Shown here piece by piece: positions 1-12,770 of a stretch of 64,000 nt of DNA (position 1 is its first letter; the number at the start of each line of letters is the position of its first letter). Under the pieces are notes generated by a model. That model made no database searches, was not told the origin of the DNA, and saw nothing but the letters and a program-made list of their open reading frames with translations. The DNA is from Papaver somniferum (taxonomy: Eukaryota > Streptophyta > Magnoliopsida > Ranunculales > Papaveraceae): NCBI RefSeq assembly GCF_003573695.1, contig NC_039358.1, positions 231,893,560 through 231,957,559 of the forward strand. Reading direction: 5' to 3'. The translations under genes were made by a program, and so were the position numbers.

Positions 1-63
1 ATTATCAATGTAATCGTTTATTTGCTTCCGCGTGTGCTCTCCTCTCTCTTGCTCGATCCTACA
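1..63 (+). mobile_element. 3' end of LTR, first copy of tandem copia-type element
   Basis: The window opens inside an LTR. These bases match the last part of the full LTRs at 2822-3077 and 5788-6042. The LTR ends in CA and is followed at 66-77 by TGGTATCAGAGC, the usual primer-binding site of Ty1/copia elements (initiator Met-tRNA). The left flank and its target-site duplication are outside the window. Confidence 0.85.
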
Positions 64-2821
64 TTTGGTATCAGAGCAAGGTGAAAGGGAGAGAGAGGGC
101 AAGAAGATAGAGTTAGAGAATTGTGCCAAGTTGATGGTTTAAAGAATTCAAGTTTGTCAAGCTGCATTAGGGTTAGGAGTTTAAAAGAAGTTTAAAGAAA
201 AAAAAGAATTGTTCGTGTGACCAGAAGAGGAGTTTGAAGCAGTGATGAACAGCTAGGTCTGCATGCGAAGATGGTGTAGTTCATAGTTTTGCTGCTGAAG
301 CGTTTGTTGGCTATTGAATCACGTTCTGTGGGTTCAATATGTCATCACTAAGAAAACAAGGAGAAAGAAAGGTTATTGTTTCGGTTTCGTGACCTGTTAG
401 AGTTGAGCAATGGCTGCTGATGGAGCTAGAGACTGTTACTGATGATTTGTGGGTATTTGCCAGGAGTCGAAAGTTTAATAAAACAAGAAAGCCCAGTACG
501 TGAGGTTCGAACCCTAGGGTTTGAGAAGAAGATGCTGAAATGAGAGAAGATTGAAGTTTAATGGTTGCTATGATAGTCGTGAGCTGATGTGTTTAGACTG
601 ATCCTCAAGACGTGATATGCTGGTGCTGAGTGATTGGTTCTGGTAGTTTCTGTTCAATTTTTATATTGCTGCTATGTTCGAAGTTCAGGGAGAGGTTGGC
701 AGAAAAGATGAGATGCTAATGATCACAACGGTGATGGTGGTGCAGAGAATACATGGGTTTCAGTAGGTGCAGCTGCTGCCATGGATTTGATGAAGCTTTA
801 TCATGATTGAACGATGATTGAAGGAGAAGAACTGAGTTCGTAGATGCTCGAGTTTAAAACAGAGAAGGAGTCTGTGGTCAAGACCATGGACGTACCGTTA
901 CTGCCCTAGATGGTCACAAGGTTCGTGTAAAAAAAAAAGTGTTACTGGTGATTTTTTGTTGAGTATTCTCGTGAAGTTTGTACGTGAAGGCCAGGGTTGG
1001 CAAGGAACTACTGGACCAAGTTCAAGTCTATTTTGGTTTGGGCTCTGATTCGTAGGGTTTGGTTCAAGTTGGAACTGATTGTGATTAGGGTTTTATCTCG
1101 AAAAAAAAAAGAAAAAGACGGCGTTGGGCAGTGATGCTGAATACGAGTATGGAATTGGATCATGTAGTTGATAACAGTAGTGTTGCTTGTCTGTTGGACA
1201 GGGTTCGGAGAAAGATGGTGGATGTCGTTCTAAGTTATGAACAAACCGGTAACTAATAAGGGTTTCTGGATTTTGGAGAAGTTAGGAAGAACACGGGATC
1301 AGTTGGAGTTTTGTGTGAGGTTTTGAGACCAGTTTGAAGCCGAGAAACCAGGTAAAGAAGAAGCCTGATTCCGTTTGATATCAAGATGGAAATCAAGTTT
1401 AGGGCATGTTATTGATGCCAAGAAAAACATGGTAAAAGAGATACCACTGCCGAGAAGGAAAAATATTGATTTGTTATAGAAGTGTTACTAAAGATTTGTC
1501 ACAGTTGGACAGAAGTGTAACTGGAAGATAGTAAAATATGTCTGTTACAACGGTTAACGTCACAGTTGCTGTTGAAAAGTTACAAAAGTGTTACAGAAGA
1601 AAGTGTTTCAGTTTGTGAGTAAGTGTGACAAAAAGTATATAACAGTAATAAAGTGTGACAGTTTTCTGTCAGAGATGTTGCAGAAAGCAGATTTGATGCT
1701 GGTTGAGGTAAGAAGCTTTGGGTGAGTGGTTGTTTAAAGGGATAAGTCATGAATTCAAAATCAATGAGGATGCAGGATCAACTGATATTGCAGTCAATAA
1801 GGATTGGTACAGTTTGATGGCGGATCAAAGGTATTTCAGTAAAAAAGGACTGGTACGGTTTGATTAAATTGACTCGAATTCAGAAGCTTAGAATGACAAG
1901 GTAAGCTGAGTGGTTATGTTTAAGCTTAAGGGAGGATTGTAGTAAGTTTAAGCTCAAACATGTTAAGCTTATGTGTGGTTGAATAGTTTGTGAGAGAAAC
2001 TTGGAAAACCTGCAAAGTGTGGCAGACTTTGTGTTAGTTATTGCTTGTGGCAGAAGCGTAACAAAAAGAAAGATTCTGAGAGAATCTTGACGAACAAAGA
2101 AGTGTGAAGGTTTCGTAACAATAGCGTGACTGGAACAAAGAAACAAAGCAGAAAAGAAGAAACAACAACAAGGTTGTGAAGAAAGAGAAGTTAATCACCA
2201 GGTGGTGATGAGAGAGTGTTGAGTTTGAGACGTCACAAGGTTGTGAGCGTGAAACAAGATTGTAGGAGAGTCAAGTCTACAAGTTGAGTGAAGCAATCCC
2301 AGTGTAGATTTGGCTTAGAGTCGTGTGAGGTAATCCTAGTGGGGATTTGGCTTAGAGAGTGAAGAAATTCCAGTGTGGAATTTGTTAATTTTGAACAACA
2401 ATAGTGGGTTAAACTCCCATGAGTTGTAAACTGAAATGATACCTGTTAATATCAACAAATGAGGTGAGCTGGATCATTACATTAGTGCTAAAGAATAAAC
2501 AAGAGATAAGTTTGAGCTACAATGCTCAATGATGATTTATCGAATTTGGTTTTTTGTTTGGTTAGAAAGTTGTATAGAGCACAACGAGGTGTTTCTAGCT
2601 TATTAAGGTTGGTGTTCCGCTGCGATAAAGAAGAACGTGAAAAGTAGTTTGATGAGTGTTGTTAAGCAAAAAGAAGAAGTTTTGTTTTGTGGTTTGTGAA
2701 TTGAGTTTGTTAATGATGACGAAATTCTAGAATGAGAAAAAACAAGAACGTGTTAACGTTGATCAATGGAAGAAGAGGGTTACGAAATTCTTGTTGAATG
2801 ATATCTTGGTTTAAGGGAGGA
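64..2821 (+). mobile_element. Non-coding internal region 1 of tandem copia-type retroelement
   Basis: About 2.76 kb lie between the primer-binding site (66-77) and a polypurine tract (TTAAGGGAGGA, ending at 2821) just before the next LTR. Neither strand has a gag, protease, integrase or reverse transcriptase reading frame; open frames are short and not family-like. The region is purine-rich on the plus strand. It aligns along its whole length with 3078-5787, with small indels. Best read as a non-autonomous LTR element that depends on an autonomous copia relative for its proteins. Confidence 0.8.
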
Positions 2822-3077
2822 TGTTGGAAGTTAAACCAAGATATGGTGTTTTGCTTCTAGAGAGTTCTAGAAGAGTTCTATTTAGAGTTTGTTTTATGTT
2901 AGGAAAGTGTGCTTTATTTAGAGTTTGTTTTTATCAGGAAATTGATTTGAGTGATCGTCAAGTTTTTGTGACTATAAGTAGGCTATTGAGCCATAAGAAT
3001 TGTACACCAAACTGATTATCAATGTAATCGTTTATTTGCTTCCGCGTGTGTTCTCCTCTCTCTTGCTCGATCCTACA
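2822..3077 (+). mobile_element. Middle LTR shared by two tandem copia-type units
   Basis: A 256-bp LTR starting TGTTGGAAG and ending CTACA. The polypurine tract GGGAGGA sits just before it and the primer-binding site TGGTATCAGAGC at 3080-3091 just after it. It therefore serves as 3' LTR of the left unit and 5' LTR of the right unit. Confidence 0.88.
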
Positions 3078-5787
3078 TTTGGTATCAGAGCAAGGTGAGA
3101 GGAAGAGAGAGGAGAAGAAGATAGAGTTAGAGAATTGTGTGAAGTTGATGGTTTAAAGAATTGAAGTTTTTCAAGCTGCCTTAGGGTTAGGAGTTTAAAA
3201 GAAGTTTAAAAGAAGTTTAAAAAAAAAAGAATTGTTCGTGTGACCAGAAGAGGAGTTTGAAGCAGTGATGAACAGCTAGGTCTGCATGGGAAGATGGTGT
3301 AGTTCATAGTTTTGCTGCTGAAGCGTTTGTTGGCTATTGAATCACGTTCTGTGGGTTCAATATGTCATCACTAAGAAAACAAGGAGAAAGAAAGGTTATT
3401 GTTTCGGTTTCGTGACCTGTTAGAGTTGAGCAATGGCTGCTGATGGAGATAGAGACTGTTGCTGATGATTTGTGGGTATTTTCCAGGAGCCGAAAGTTTA
3501 ATAAAACAAGAAAGCCTAGTACGTGAGGTTCGAACCCTAGGCTTTGAGAAGAAGATGCTGAAACCGAGAAGATTGAGGTTCGAACCCTATGCCGGTGCTG
3601 AGTGATTGGTTCTGATAGTTTCTGTTCAATTTTTATATTGCTGCTATGTTCGAAGTTCAGGGAGAGGTTGGCAGAAAAGATGAGATGATGATGATCACAA
3701 CGGTGATGGTGGTGAAGAGAATACATGGGTTTCAGTAGGTGCAGCAACTGCCATGGATTTGATGAAGCTTTATCATGATTGAACGATGATTGAAGGAGAA
3801 GAACTGAGTTCATAGATGCTCGAGTTTAAAAAAGAGAAGGAGTCTGTGGTCAAGACCCGGGACTTACCATTACTGCCCTAGATGGTCACAAGGTTCGTGT
3901 AAAAATAAAAGTGTTACTGGTGATTTTTCGTTGAGTATTCTCGTGAAGTTTGTTCGCGAAGGCCAGGGTTGGCAAGGAACTACGGGACCAAGTTCAAGTC
4001 TATTTTGGTTTGGGCTCTGATTCGTAGGGTTTTGTTCAAGTTGGAACTGATTACGATTAGGGTTTTATCTCGAAAAAAAAAAAAAAGACGGCGATGTGCT
4101 GTCATGCTGAATACGAGTATGAAATTGGATCATGTAGTTGATAACAGTAGTGTTGCTTGTCTGTTGGACAGGGTTCGGAGAAAGATGGTGGATGTCGTTC
4201 TAAGTTTGGAACAAACCGGTGACTAATAAGGGTTTCTGGATTTTGGAGATGTTAGGAAGAACACGGGATCAATTGGAGTTTTGTGTGAGGTTTTGAGACC
4301 AGTTTGAAGCCGAGAAACCAGGTAAAGAAGAAGCCTGATGCCGTCTGATATCATGATGGAAATCAAGTTTAGGGCATGTTATTGATGCCAAGAAAAACAT
4401 GGTAAAAGAGATATCACTGCCGAGAAGGAAAAATATTGATTTTTTATAGAAGTGTTACTAAAGAGTTGTCACAGTTGGACAGAAGTGTTATTGGAAGATA
4501 GTAAAAGTATGTCTGTTACAAAGGTTAACGTCACAGTTGCTGTTGAACAGTTACAGAAGTGTTACAGAAGAAAGTGTTACAGTTTGTGAGTAGGTGTAAC
4601 AAAAGGTATATAACAGTAAAAAAGTGTGACAGTTTTCTGTCAGAGACGTTGCAGAAAGAAGATTTGATGCTGGTTGAGGTAAGAAGCTTTGGGTGAGTAG
4701 TTGTTTAAAGGGTTAAGTCATGAATTCAAAATCAATGAGGATGGAGGATCAACTGATATTGCAGTCAAGAAGGATTGGTACAATTTGATGGCGGATCAAA
4801 GGTATTTCAGTAAAAAAGGACTGGTACGGTTTGATTAAGTTGACTCGAATTCAGAAGCTTAAAATGACAAGGTAAGTTGAGTCGTTATGTTTGAGCTTAA
4901 GGGAGGATGGTAGCAAGTTTAAGCTCAAACATGTTAATCTTAAGTGTGGTTGAAGAGTTTGTGAGAGAAACTTGGAAAACCTGCAAAGTGTGGCAGACTT
5001 TTTGTTGATTATTGCTTGTGGCAGAAGCGTAAAAAAAAGAAAGATTGTGAGAGAATCTTGACGAAAAAAGAAATGTGAAGGTTTCGTAACAATAGCGTGA
5101 CTGGAACAAAGAAACAAAGCAGAAAAGAAGAAACAACAACAAGGTTATGAAGAAAGAGAAGTTAATCACCAGGTGGTGATGAGAGAGTGTTGAGTTTGAG
5201 ACGTCACAAGGTTGTGAGCGTGAAACAAGATTGTAGTCCAATAAAGTCTACAAGTTGAGTGAAGCAATCCCAGTGTGGATTTGGCTTAGAGTCGTGTGAA
5301 GTAATCCTAGTGGGGATTTGGCTTAGAGATGTGAAGAAATTCCAGTGTGGAATTTGTTAAGTTTGAACAACAGTAGTGGGTTAAACTCCCATGAGTTATA
5401 AACTGAAACGATACCTGTTAATATCGACAAATGAGGCGAGCTGGATCATTATAATAGTGATAAAGAATAAACAAGAGATGAGTTTGAGCTACAATATTCA
5501 GTGAAGAAAGTTGAAGATGAGCTATAGTGCTCAATGATGAGTTAATTAATTTGGTTTTGTGTTTGGTTAGCAAGTTGTATAGAGCACAACGAGGTGTTTC
5601 TAGCTTGTTAAGGTTGGTGTTCCGCTGCGATAAAGAAGAACGTGAAAAGAAGTTTGATGATTGATGTTAAGCAAAAAGAAGAAGTTTTGTTTTGTGGTTT
5701 GTGAATTGAGTTTGTTAATGATGACGGAATTCTGGAAGAAGAGGGTTACGGAATTCTTGTTGAATGATATCTTGGTTTAAGGGAGGA
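3078..5787 (+). mobile_element. Non-coding internal region 2 of tandem copia-type retroelement
   Basis: A second copy (2.71 kb) of the internal region at 64-2821, with the same order of blocks, the same primer-binding site and the same polypurine tract ending just before 5788. Differences are substitutions and indels, for example a shorter block near 3570-3600 and a missing stretch near 5730. No retrotransposon protein domain is visible in any frame. The minus-strand open frames here are chance products of a purine-rich strand. Confidence 0.8.
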
Positions 5788-6042
5788 TGTTGGAAGTTAA
5801 ACCAAGATATGGTGTTTTGGTTCTAGAGAGTTCTAGAAGAGTTCTATTTAGAGTTTGTTTTATGTTAGGAAAGTGTTCTTTATTTAGAATTTGTTTTTAT
5901 AGGAAATTAATTTGAGTGATCGTCAAGTTAGTGAGACTATAAATAGGCTGTTGAGCCATAAGAATTGTACACCAAACTGATTATCAATGTAATCGTTTAT
6001 TTGCTTTCGCGTGTGCTCTCCTCTCTCTTGCTCGATCCTACA
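5788..6042 (+). mobile_element. 3' LTR closing the tandem copia-type array
   Basis: A 255-bp LTR with the same TGTTGGAAG start and CTACA end as 2822-3077. No primer-binding site follows: the sequence passes into AATATTAAT flanking DNA. This marks the right end of the array. The target-site duplication cannot be checked because the left end is outside the window. Confidence 0.87.
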
Positions 6043-6066
6043 ATATTAATTATTAGCACATTTGAA

Positions 6067-6458
6067 TGTTAAAGTTCATGGGCTTAATAAACTTTGAAAA
6101 CCGGCCTATAAAGTTAGAGTTTCCCTAGACATAGACATATACGGGGAATCAGTCCATGAGCCTAACCGACCTAGAAAACCGGCTTAGAAAGCTTCACAAA
6201 TTCAGGTAATCAATCTATGTATCTAAAGATAAATCATCTAACCAACCTTGAAAACCAGCTTACAAAGTTACGCATTCCGAAGACATATTTACCTTCACTT
6301 CAAAAATCCAGGGTATGCCCGATGTGGGACAACACCCAATCCCCACAAATAGAGCCGAGGCCGAACGATACCCTTGCTGGGTCATACAATCCCTGAACGT
6401 GCCATACATTGTTTATAAATATAAGCTACCATTATTTCTGGCGATCTGAGAATCAACA
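6067..6458 (-). mobile_element. Probable LTR of a small (TRIM-like) element, remnant
   Basis: The segment starts TGTTAAAG and ends CAACA. To its right lies CTCCCCCGTGCAC, on the minus strand a purine-rich tract directly before TGTTGATTC, as expected for a 3' LTR. About 40 bp further right, GCTCTGGTACCA reads on the minus strand as TGGTACCAGAGC, one base from the copia primer-binding site. Just beyond it GTTCATGGGC repeats a word from the LTR end. This fits a tiny minus-strand element whose other LTR is truncated. No coding region. Confidence 0.4.
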
Positions 6459-7851
6459 CTCCCCCGTGCACACTACCATTTACCATTTTCTCATCACCTG
6501 CTCTGGTACCAAGTTGAAGTTCATGGGCCTAAGCCCAACGAATCCTTCCCGGTCCAAAGAATACCCACATGCATTGTTGCCAATTATCCATGCACTACCC
6601 TCATTTTGCATACACTGCCCTCATTTCAGTTTTTTAATGACCTGAAAATTTTGAATTAAAATCATCAACTGGTTGAGCCAGCCCAGCATAAAATGACAAC
6701 CACGGACAACTCCAACTAAATTTGATAAATATTATCCAAACGCAATTTGCAGGTGATTGAGTATTAGTATAACTTTCAGTATCCTTGACTTTAATAGATG
6801 ATCATACATTATGGGATACACATGATCCGCCAAACTATTAAAAAAATAAACAAATTAAAAGAAAATATATCCGAAGGATATTACGCAAGAATAATTTCAT
6901 TATTTGTCGACGTAGACATCGCCAAGACGCCAACAATAATGGAAACAACCTTCCGTGAAAGATGTCAAATGTGGAACTTACGTCTCTTTGGCAGTTGAAA
7001 ACGATTCGCCAAGCTGGCGATTTGAACTCTTTAGATCACAGCAGCGAAATCGCGATCAAGTGGAGACTAAATAAATTCTCTACTGGAGCAAACAATGAGC
7101 TATTCTTGGGTTTGCTGGATGCACATTTCTTTTCTTTTCTACTTTTTCTTTTGTTTTCAACTTGTTTCTTTTTTCTTGTATCACACTAACCACTTCATTC
7201 GTACAAAAGATTGTTTACATAGTGGCTCTTAACAACAAGTACATCAAACAAAAAGAAACTCAAAAATCAATCATAAAGAAAGATACAATAAGCAAGTAAA
7301 TTGAAAAGATAAAGATCCAGATAGGAAGGAAACTGATATAGTATTACATCCTGTTAAGATTTGGCGGGAAGTAAATCAATTAAATAAATAGCAAGAGTAT
7401 TATTGAAGAGAGAGTGAGTGAGAAGTTAAGAACCAATAAACGGCACTTCCTATAAAAAAACTAAACATGATTAAAGAAATCGAAACCCCATTTTTGGAAT
7501 TTCTATTTCTGGATCCCTTTTCTAAAGTCTAAACTCGTTCTCTCTATCTCTCAGTATCTGTGTTTATAGAAAGGTACTTTTTCCTCTTAACTAACATATC
7601 TCTTCTTCTGGAGTGGCACATCTTGATTATCATTAGTGTGGGGGCGTCTCTAAGGTGATGCGATTTCTTAAATTCTTGCATTTATTTTCAAAAACAGGGG
7701 ATTAAGGGGCTAAACCTTTCTATAAAGACCCCTCTATTACAATCAAAGTTTTTTTTTTTTTTAATTCTTGAGAACTGGGAGTCATAGTGGTCTCTGAATC
7801 TGCTTAATTGTAGTTGTTCTTGTGAAATTAGGTTTTGTAGGTTTATATCTA
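6459..7851. other. Intergenic DNA upstream of the hexosaminidase gene
   Basis: AT-rich DNA with no convincing gene. The last few hundred bases must contain the promoter and 5' leader of the hexosaminidase gene. A pyrimidine-rich stretch (around 7500-7560) and a T-run at 7750-7762 occur there, but no single TATA box or start site can be fixed from sequence alone. Confidence 0.5.
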
Positions 7852-10800
7852 ATGGGAGAGAAGAGGAGGAATTTTATTGAAGGGTTATTCTTGGTGTTGT
7901 TGCTCTCTGGTTGTGTTTCTGGTGATGTTGGCGTAAATATATGGCCAATGCCAAAATCAGTGAAATATGGAGGAGAAACACTCCAGTTGAGTAAAGATTT
8001 TGGACTCGAAACATCAGGGACCAATTTCAGTGATCATTTGGGAAATAATGAAAGGTGGGTTTTTGAGATTACTCGATCTAGTGGAAGCGGGTCATGCAAT
8101 TGATGCTAGTAAGAACAATGTTGGTCTTCTTAAGGGATTGCACATTGTTATTTCCTCACCAGATGATACGGTATGGTACTTTATGCAATGAGCAATGTTG
8201 TTTTTTTTTTTCTTTTCTGATCGCGAGTTATGTAGTTTTTGATACCTATAAAAAGTGTGTTTAGAGTTGATGACGGTTTGATGATGAATTGCTAGAATTT
8301 AGAATGTAGTGTGAAACAAAATTGCTTTGAACTGATGAATTCAATTGTTTTAAGGCGAATTTCGACCAACAAATCTTGGTTTTGGAGTGTTTTTTTCTTG
8401 TGGCATACTCACACTTTAACATATTGTAATGATTGTTGCAGTTACAATATGGAATTGACGAGTCATACGATTTGTATATACCTTCAAATGGGGATTCAGT
8501 TTATGCACATCTAAAGGTGTGTTTGAAGTTTGAACTAACTTTTACTTCACTATGATTATTTACTTAAGCCAGGGCTAATTATAACATCATTAATTCTGCA
8601 ATAATGCAGGCACAAACCGTATATGGGGCTCTTCATGGGTTGCAGGTTAATTTCTAATCTTTATGACATTAATTTTTCTTGAGAACTTCATTGAATTTTA
8701 AAAAATGAAAATTTAAGCACATTACAAAATGTGTTTACAGACACGACGATGAAATGTCACCTAATTTTTTTGGTGTTAAATATCGCAGACTTTTAGCCAA
8801 TTGTGTCGGTTCAATTTTATAACCAAAACAATTGAACTTCAACGTGCCCCATGGAGCATTGCTGATGAGCCAAGGTTCTCTTATCGAGGGCTTTTAATTG
8901 GTAAGATGCTTTCCGATATTCCGTGCACCTGATTACAATTGTTTTGTGTATTATAATTTGATGCTATATTTGTAGGATTTTCATGTAAGTACTGTTTGTA
9001 GATCAATCATCTCGACATTATTACACCTTATGTTCTTATGACATGTATTGCTGCAGATACATCTCGACATTATTTGCCTCTGCCTACAATAAAGAAAGTT
9101 ATTGATGCTATGGCATACACAAAATTGGTACTGCTGCTACTAGTTATCTTTGTTTCTGGATTTGATAATATTTCAATGTTAGCATTCGATTATAAACAGT
9201 TTCTTGGTTATACAGAATGTTCTACACTGGCATATTGTAGATACACAATCATTCCCCTTAGAGATACCATCTTATCCGAAACTGTGGAATGGTGCTTATA
9301 GTGGTGCCGAGCGGTATACAATGGCTGATGCCGCAGGAATCGTGGAGTACGTGGTTTATTAGTTTTTTTAGTAAGTAAATTTTACCGTACTTGCAATCTT
9401 GACTCTTAACTCTCTAAGATGGGTGATGGTGATCTTTTTAGTTATGCTCGGAGACGTGGGATTAACATATTGGCTGAGATTGATATACCAGGGCATGCTC
9501 TCTCATGGTACTCTAAGTTGTCTGTTTCATTTTTGTAAAAATATATGTACTTGATGATTTTTACCTGATTAATGGAAGCACTTATTCAAGGTAAATGTTT
9601 TTTATTTTCAGGGGTATCGGCTATCCTCAGCTTTGGCCATCTCCAAGTTGTCAGCAGCCACTTGATGTGAGTAATGAGTTCACGTTCCAAGTAATAGATG
9701 GAATTCTTTCAGGTGGGCTTGTTGTTTAATTCTTGAATTTGATCCATCTGATATTTCGGCAAAATCAAACTGATTCAATTTCGGTCCTCCGTTGTCTCAT
9801 TTCAGATTTCAGCAAGGTTTTCAATTTCAAATTTGTTCATTTGGGAGGTGATGAAGTTAACGGAAGTACGTTTATTTAGCCCACAATATTACATATGTTT
9901 CCTTTCATTTCACATTTAGCATATGATAACCTTAAGGTCCTTTTCCTATGAATACAAATCATGTCAATTTGTGTCATGTTATAGTTTTTGATTAAATCAA
10001 GAATCCAACATTCATATATTTGTAGTGTTGACGAAATATCTCCTGAACTCATTTTCAAATGTACGTCTTTTATATTGCAGGTTGCTGGGAGACTACGCCT
10101 CATATAAAAGATTGGTAACAATCCCAAAATCCTCACCCATCACGCTTGATTATTATCGCTTCAATTGGATGCTTGGACAGAAGAATACGTACAGCTTGCT
10201 TTACTTTCTGACCTAATTCAATGTTAATATCATGCAGGTTACATAAGCATCAGATGAATGCATCCGAAGCTTATGAATATTTTGTCCTACGAGCACAGGA
10301 GATAGCATTATCCCACGGATATGAAATTGTTAATTGGTATAGTAATGAATACGATAAAACAAGATTCTGATGTTTAATTCTTGTGTTGTTTTCCGTAGTT
10401 CACCTTGAAATTTATTTGTTGCAGGGAAGAGACGTTCAGAAACTTTGGCAGCAAATTAAGCCCTAAAACAGTGGTGCACAACTGGTAAGCCCCTGAACAA
10501 GTCATTGTAAAAAATGTCAGATAATAGATGTCATATATAGCAGGATCCAAACCTTGAAGATTTAATTGATATGGGTAAAACTACATAAAACATGAATTAT
10601 CTTGGCTACCTTCATCTCTTGGCATTTTCATACTGCACATATACCTTCATTCTATTCTCTTAACATATATTTTTGACAGGCTAGACAGGGTAGGAGGTGG
10701 CCTTGTTCAGAAAGCGGTTGCCCAAGGGCTGAGGTGCATTGTTAGCAACCAGGAAAACTGGTATCTGGACCACCTGGATGCCACATGGACGCAGTTTCAT

Positions 10801-11253
10801 ATGAACGAACCATTAACAAATATCACGAACCCAGACCACCAAAAGTTAGTTCTTGGCGGCGAAGTGTGCATTTGGGGTGAGACTATTGATGCATCAGATA
10901 TCGAGCAGACCATATGGCCACGGGCTGCAGCAGCTGCAGGTAGTTTTCATCCATTTATCTAAAGGTTAAACATATGCCGAAAAAGTTTTGGAATTTTGGG
11001 TGTTCAAGTAATTTAACGATGCTGACATACTGTTTCTCTGTTCTTTCTCTGTGATGAAGAGCGGATGTGGACACCCTTAGATCAACTAGCAAGACATCCA
11101 AGGGAAGTTAGAGGAAGACTCTCTCGATTTAGATGTTTGCTGAATCAAAGAGGTGTCGCTGCTGCACCATTGTCTTGGCTTGGTCGAGATGTTCCTGCAG
11201 GGCCAGGATCTTGTTATAACCAGTTGTATAACTATATAGTACAGAAGAAATAA
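7852..11253 (+). CDS. HEXO: Beta-N-acetylhexosaminidase (GH20), 14 exons, one frameshift in exon 1
   Basis: A family 20 exo-hydrolase that removes terminal N-acetylglucosamine/galactosamine, for example when N-glycans are trimmed in the vacuole or apoplast. Exons by GT-AG splicing: 7852-8170, 8442-8516, 8610-8645, 8789-8900, 9057-9127, 9216-9346, 9442-9507, 9612-9712, 9806-9865, 10081-10114, 10238-10336, 10425-10484, 10680-10939, 11060-11253. They total 1618 nt, one more than a 538-residue frame, which is a normal family length. A signal peptide precedes IWPMPKSV; then come FSYRGLLIDTSRHY, LHWHIVDTQSFP, the catalytic pair in HLGGDEV, and ERMWTP near the end. Exon 1 changes frame at about 8043-8045 (one extra A): upstream runs to a stop at 8101, downstream resumes as GGFLRLLDLVEAGHAID. 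Either an assembly indel or a fresh null allele, since all other exons are intact. Closest to the Arabidopsis HEXO1/HEXO3 type. Confidence 0.93.
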
Positions 11254-11786
11254 GATCATTTTCTTGGAAGAGAGAAATATAAATTCCCTGCTATCGTTTC
11301 ATCTCCAATTCTTGTGTGTTAGTTATAGTCGTTTACACCTTTGGGTGTGTTTCTTTTCTATTTCAGTTGTTGGATGTAATAATGATACTCAAAGAGTGTT
11401 TCTCGAGAGCTTGGTTCTGTTTGGGCATAACTCTATTATAAATAGAGTCTCTCCCCTTTGTAATAATCAATCATTCAATGCTAAACACCATCTTACATGG
11501 TAGATTATATCTCTCCCAAGATAAATTTTGATCCTCATCTCAAATAAAAACAAACAATTTTGCCGAATTTTATTAACAAGATGTTAAGATGGATGGACAA
11601 ATTTTAAGCAGGGAGGGTCAATATGCTTTTGAAATAAACTTCATAAAGCCCACTATTTCTTGACTTCATTTGGCCAACTTTGGACGAGATCAAAATATGT
11701 AGTTTTCAATGAACACCAACACGCTTCACCCATCACAATCAAAACAAATTTTCCTGCAATTAATGGCACAATTATTCAAACCCATT
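11254..11786. other. 3' flank of hexosaminidase gene
   Basis: Contains the presumed 3' untranslated region, with AAATAAAAAC near 11539-11548 as a possible polyadenylation region. The last bases (CCATT) are the left target-site duplication of the following gypsy element. No gene is seen. Confidence 0.5.
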
Positions 11787-12468
11787 TGTAGTTACCAAAG
11801 TATAAGCCGACATGTGGCCGTAGGAAGGCGCGGGAATCTCGTGAAAAGATCTTGCTTCAAGCCCCGAGATTCGTCGTCAAGGACTTGTCAAATCAAGTCA
11901 GAATTATCCTTATCCACACGGAAGCGAAGTAAAGTTTGGGACGAGGTTACTCGCCAAAGGGGACGTAGAGCGCGAAAGGAATCAGATGTCCATTACTAAA
12001 TGACCACGAAATAATGTGACTTGGCTTGGAAGAAAAGCTACCCCCACGAAGTAGATGAATTATCGAGCAAGAAATGGGACAGGTGTCCCGACAAGACCAC
12101 CTGAAGTCAGCGAAAGGTGGGGAAAAACTTTATGGAATATGCTCGAGGCGAAGCATATAGTAACCTCGACGAGATGATATGAGCTGTATACCACTAGGGT
12201 TGCTTAGGCCTATAAATAGAGACCTTTGGACAATGTAAAGAGAGAGATCTTTTGGAGAGGAAAAGGTCTAGCATAGGAGAGAGAGAGAGAGTTAGGGTTT
12301 CCTTGTAATCCATAGGCTGGGAGAAGGGATTAGGGTTTCCTTGTAACCCATGAGTGTAACTTGTATTTTGCTTGAGATTAATAAATAAGTTTAAGTTCTA
12401 GTGTTTATTATGTCTTAGATCTTGCATATTCTCCATTTGGGTGTGTTGCTGGATTTCCAGTAATCACA
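11787..12468 (+). mobile_element. 5' LTR of the gypsy element
   Basis: 682 bp, TGTAGTTACC to AATCACA, with a TATA box (TATAAATA, 12211-12218). It is followed after three bases by TGGCGCTAGAAGGAGGGG, a primer-binding-site-like stretch. A GA microsatellite follows the TATA box (about 12281-12292). It pairs with 21384-22064. Confidence 0.9.
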
Positions 12469-12770
12469 TTTTGGCGCTAGAAGGAGGGGTCTATCCTCGT
12501 GTTTATTGAAGATTAGGGATCTATCCTCGTCTAAAGTGTAGGGAGAGAAGCTGAGGTTGCACCAAAGAGGCGGAAACCAGAGATCTGAGGATTAAGAGGA
12601 AAGACTAGCAAAGAGGTGGGTACAAGGACGAATTTCGGAACGAGGTAAACGATGAAGAGAAAGGTGAGGCAAACGAAATCACAAACGGTATTGAGAAGGA
12701 GTAAACGATTGGAGGCTCGGGATCAGGAGGTGAAGAACGATATATTGTAAAGGACGAAAGACGAAGGACC

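Noticed and set aside
3334..3813. 159-residue minus-strand open frame in the non-coding copia interior
   Set aside because: Low-complexity Ser/His-rich product of a purine-rich strand; the equivalent frame is broken in the sister interior and no domain is seen.
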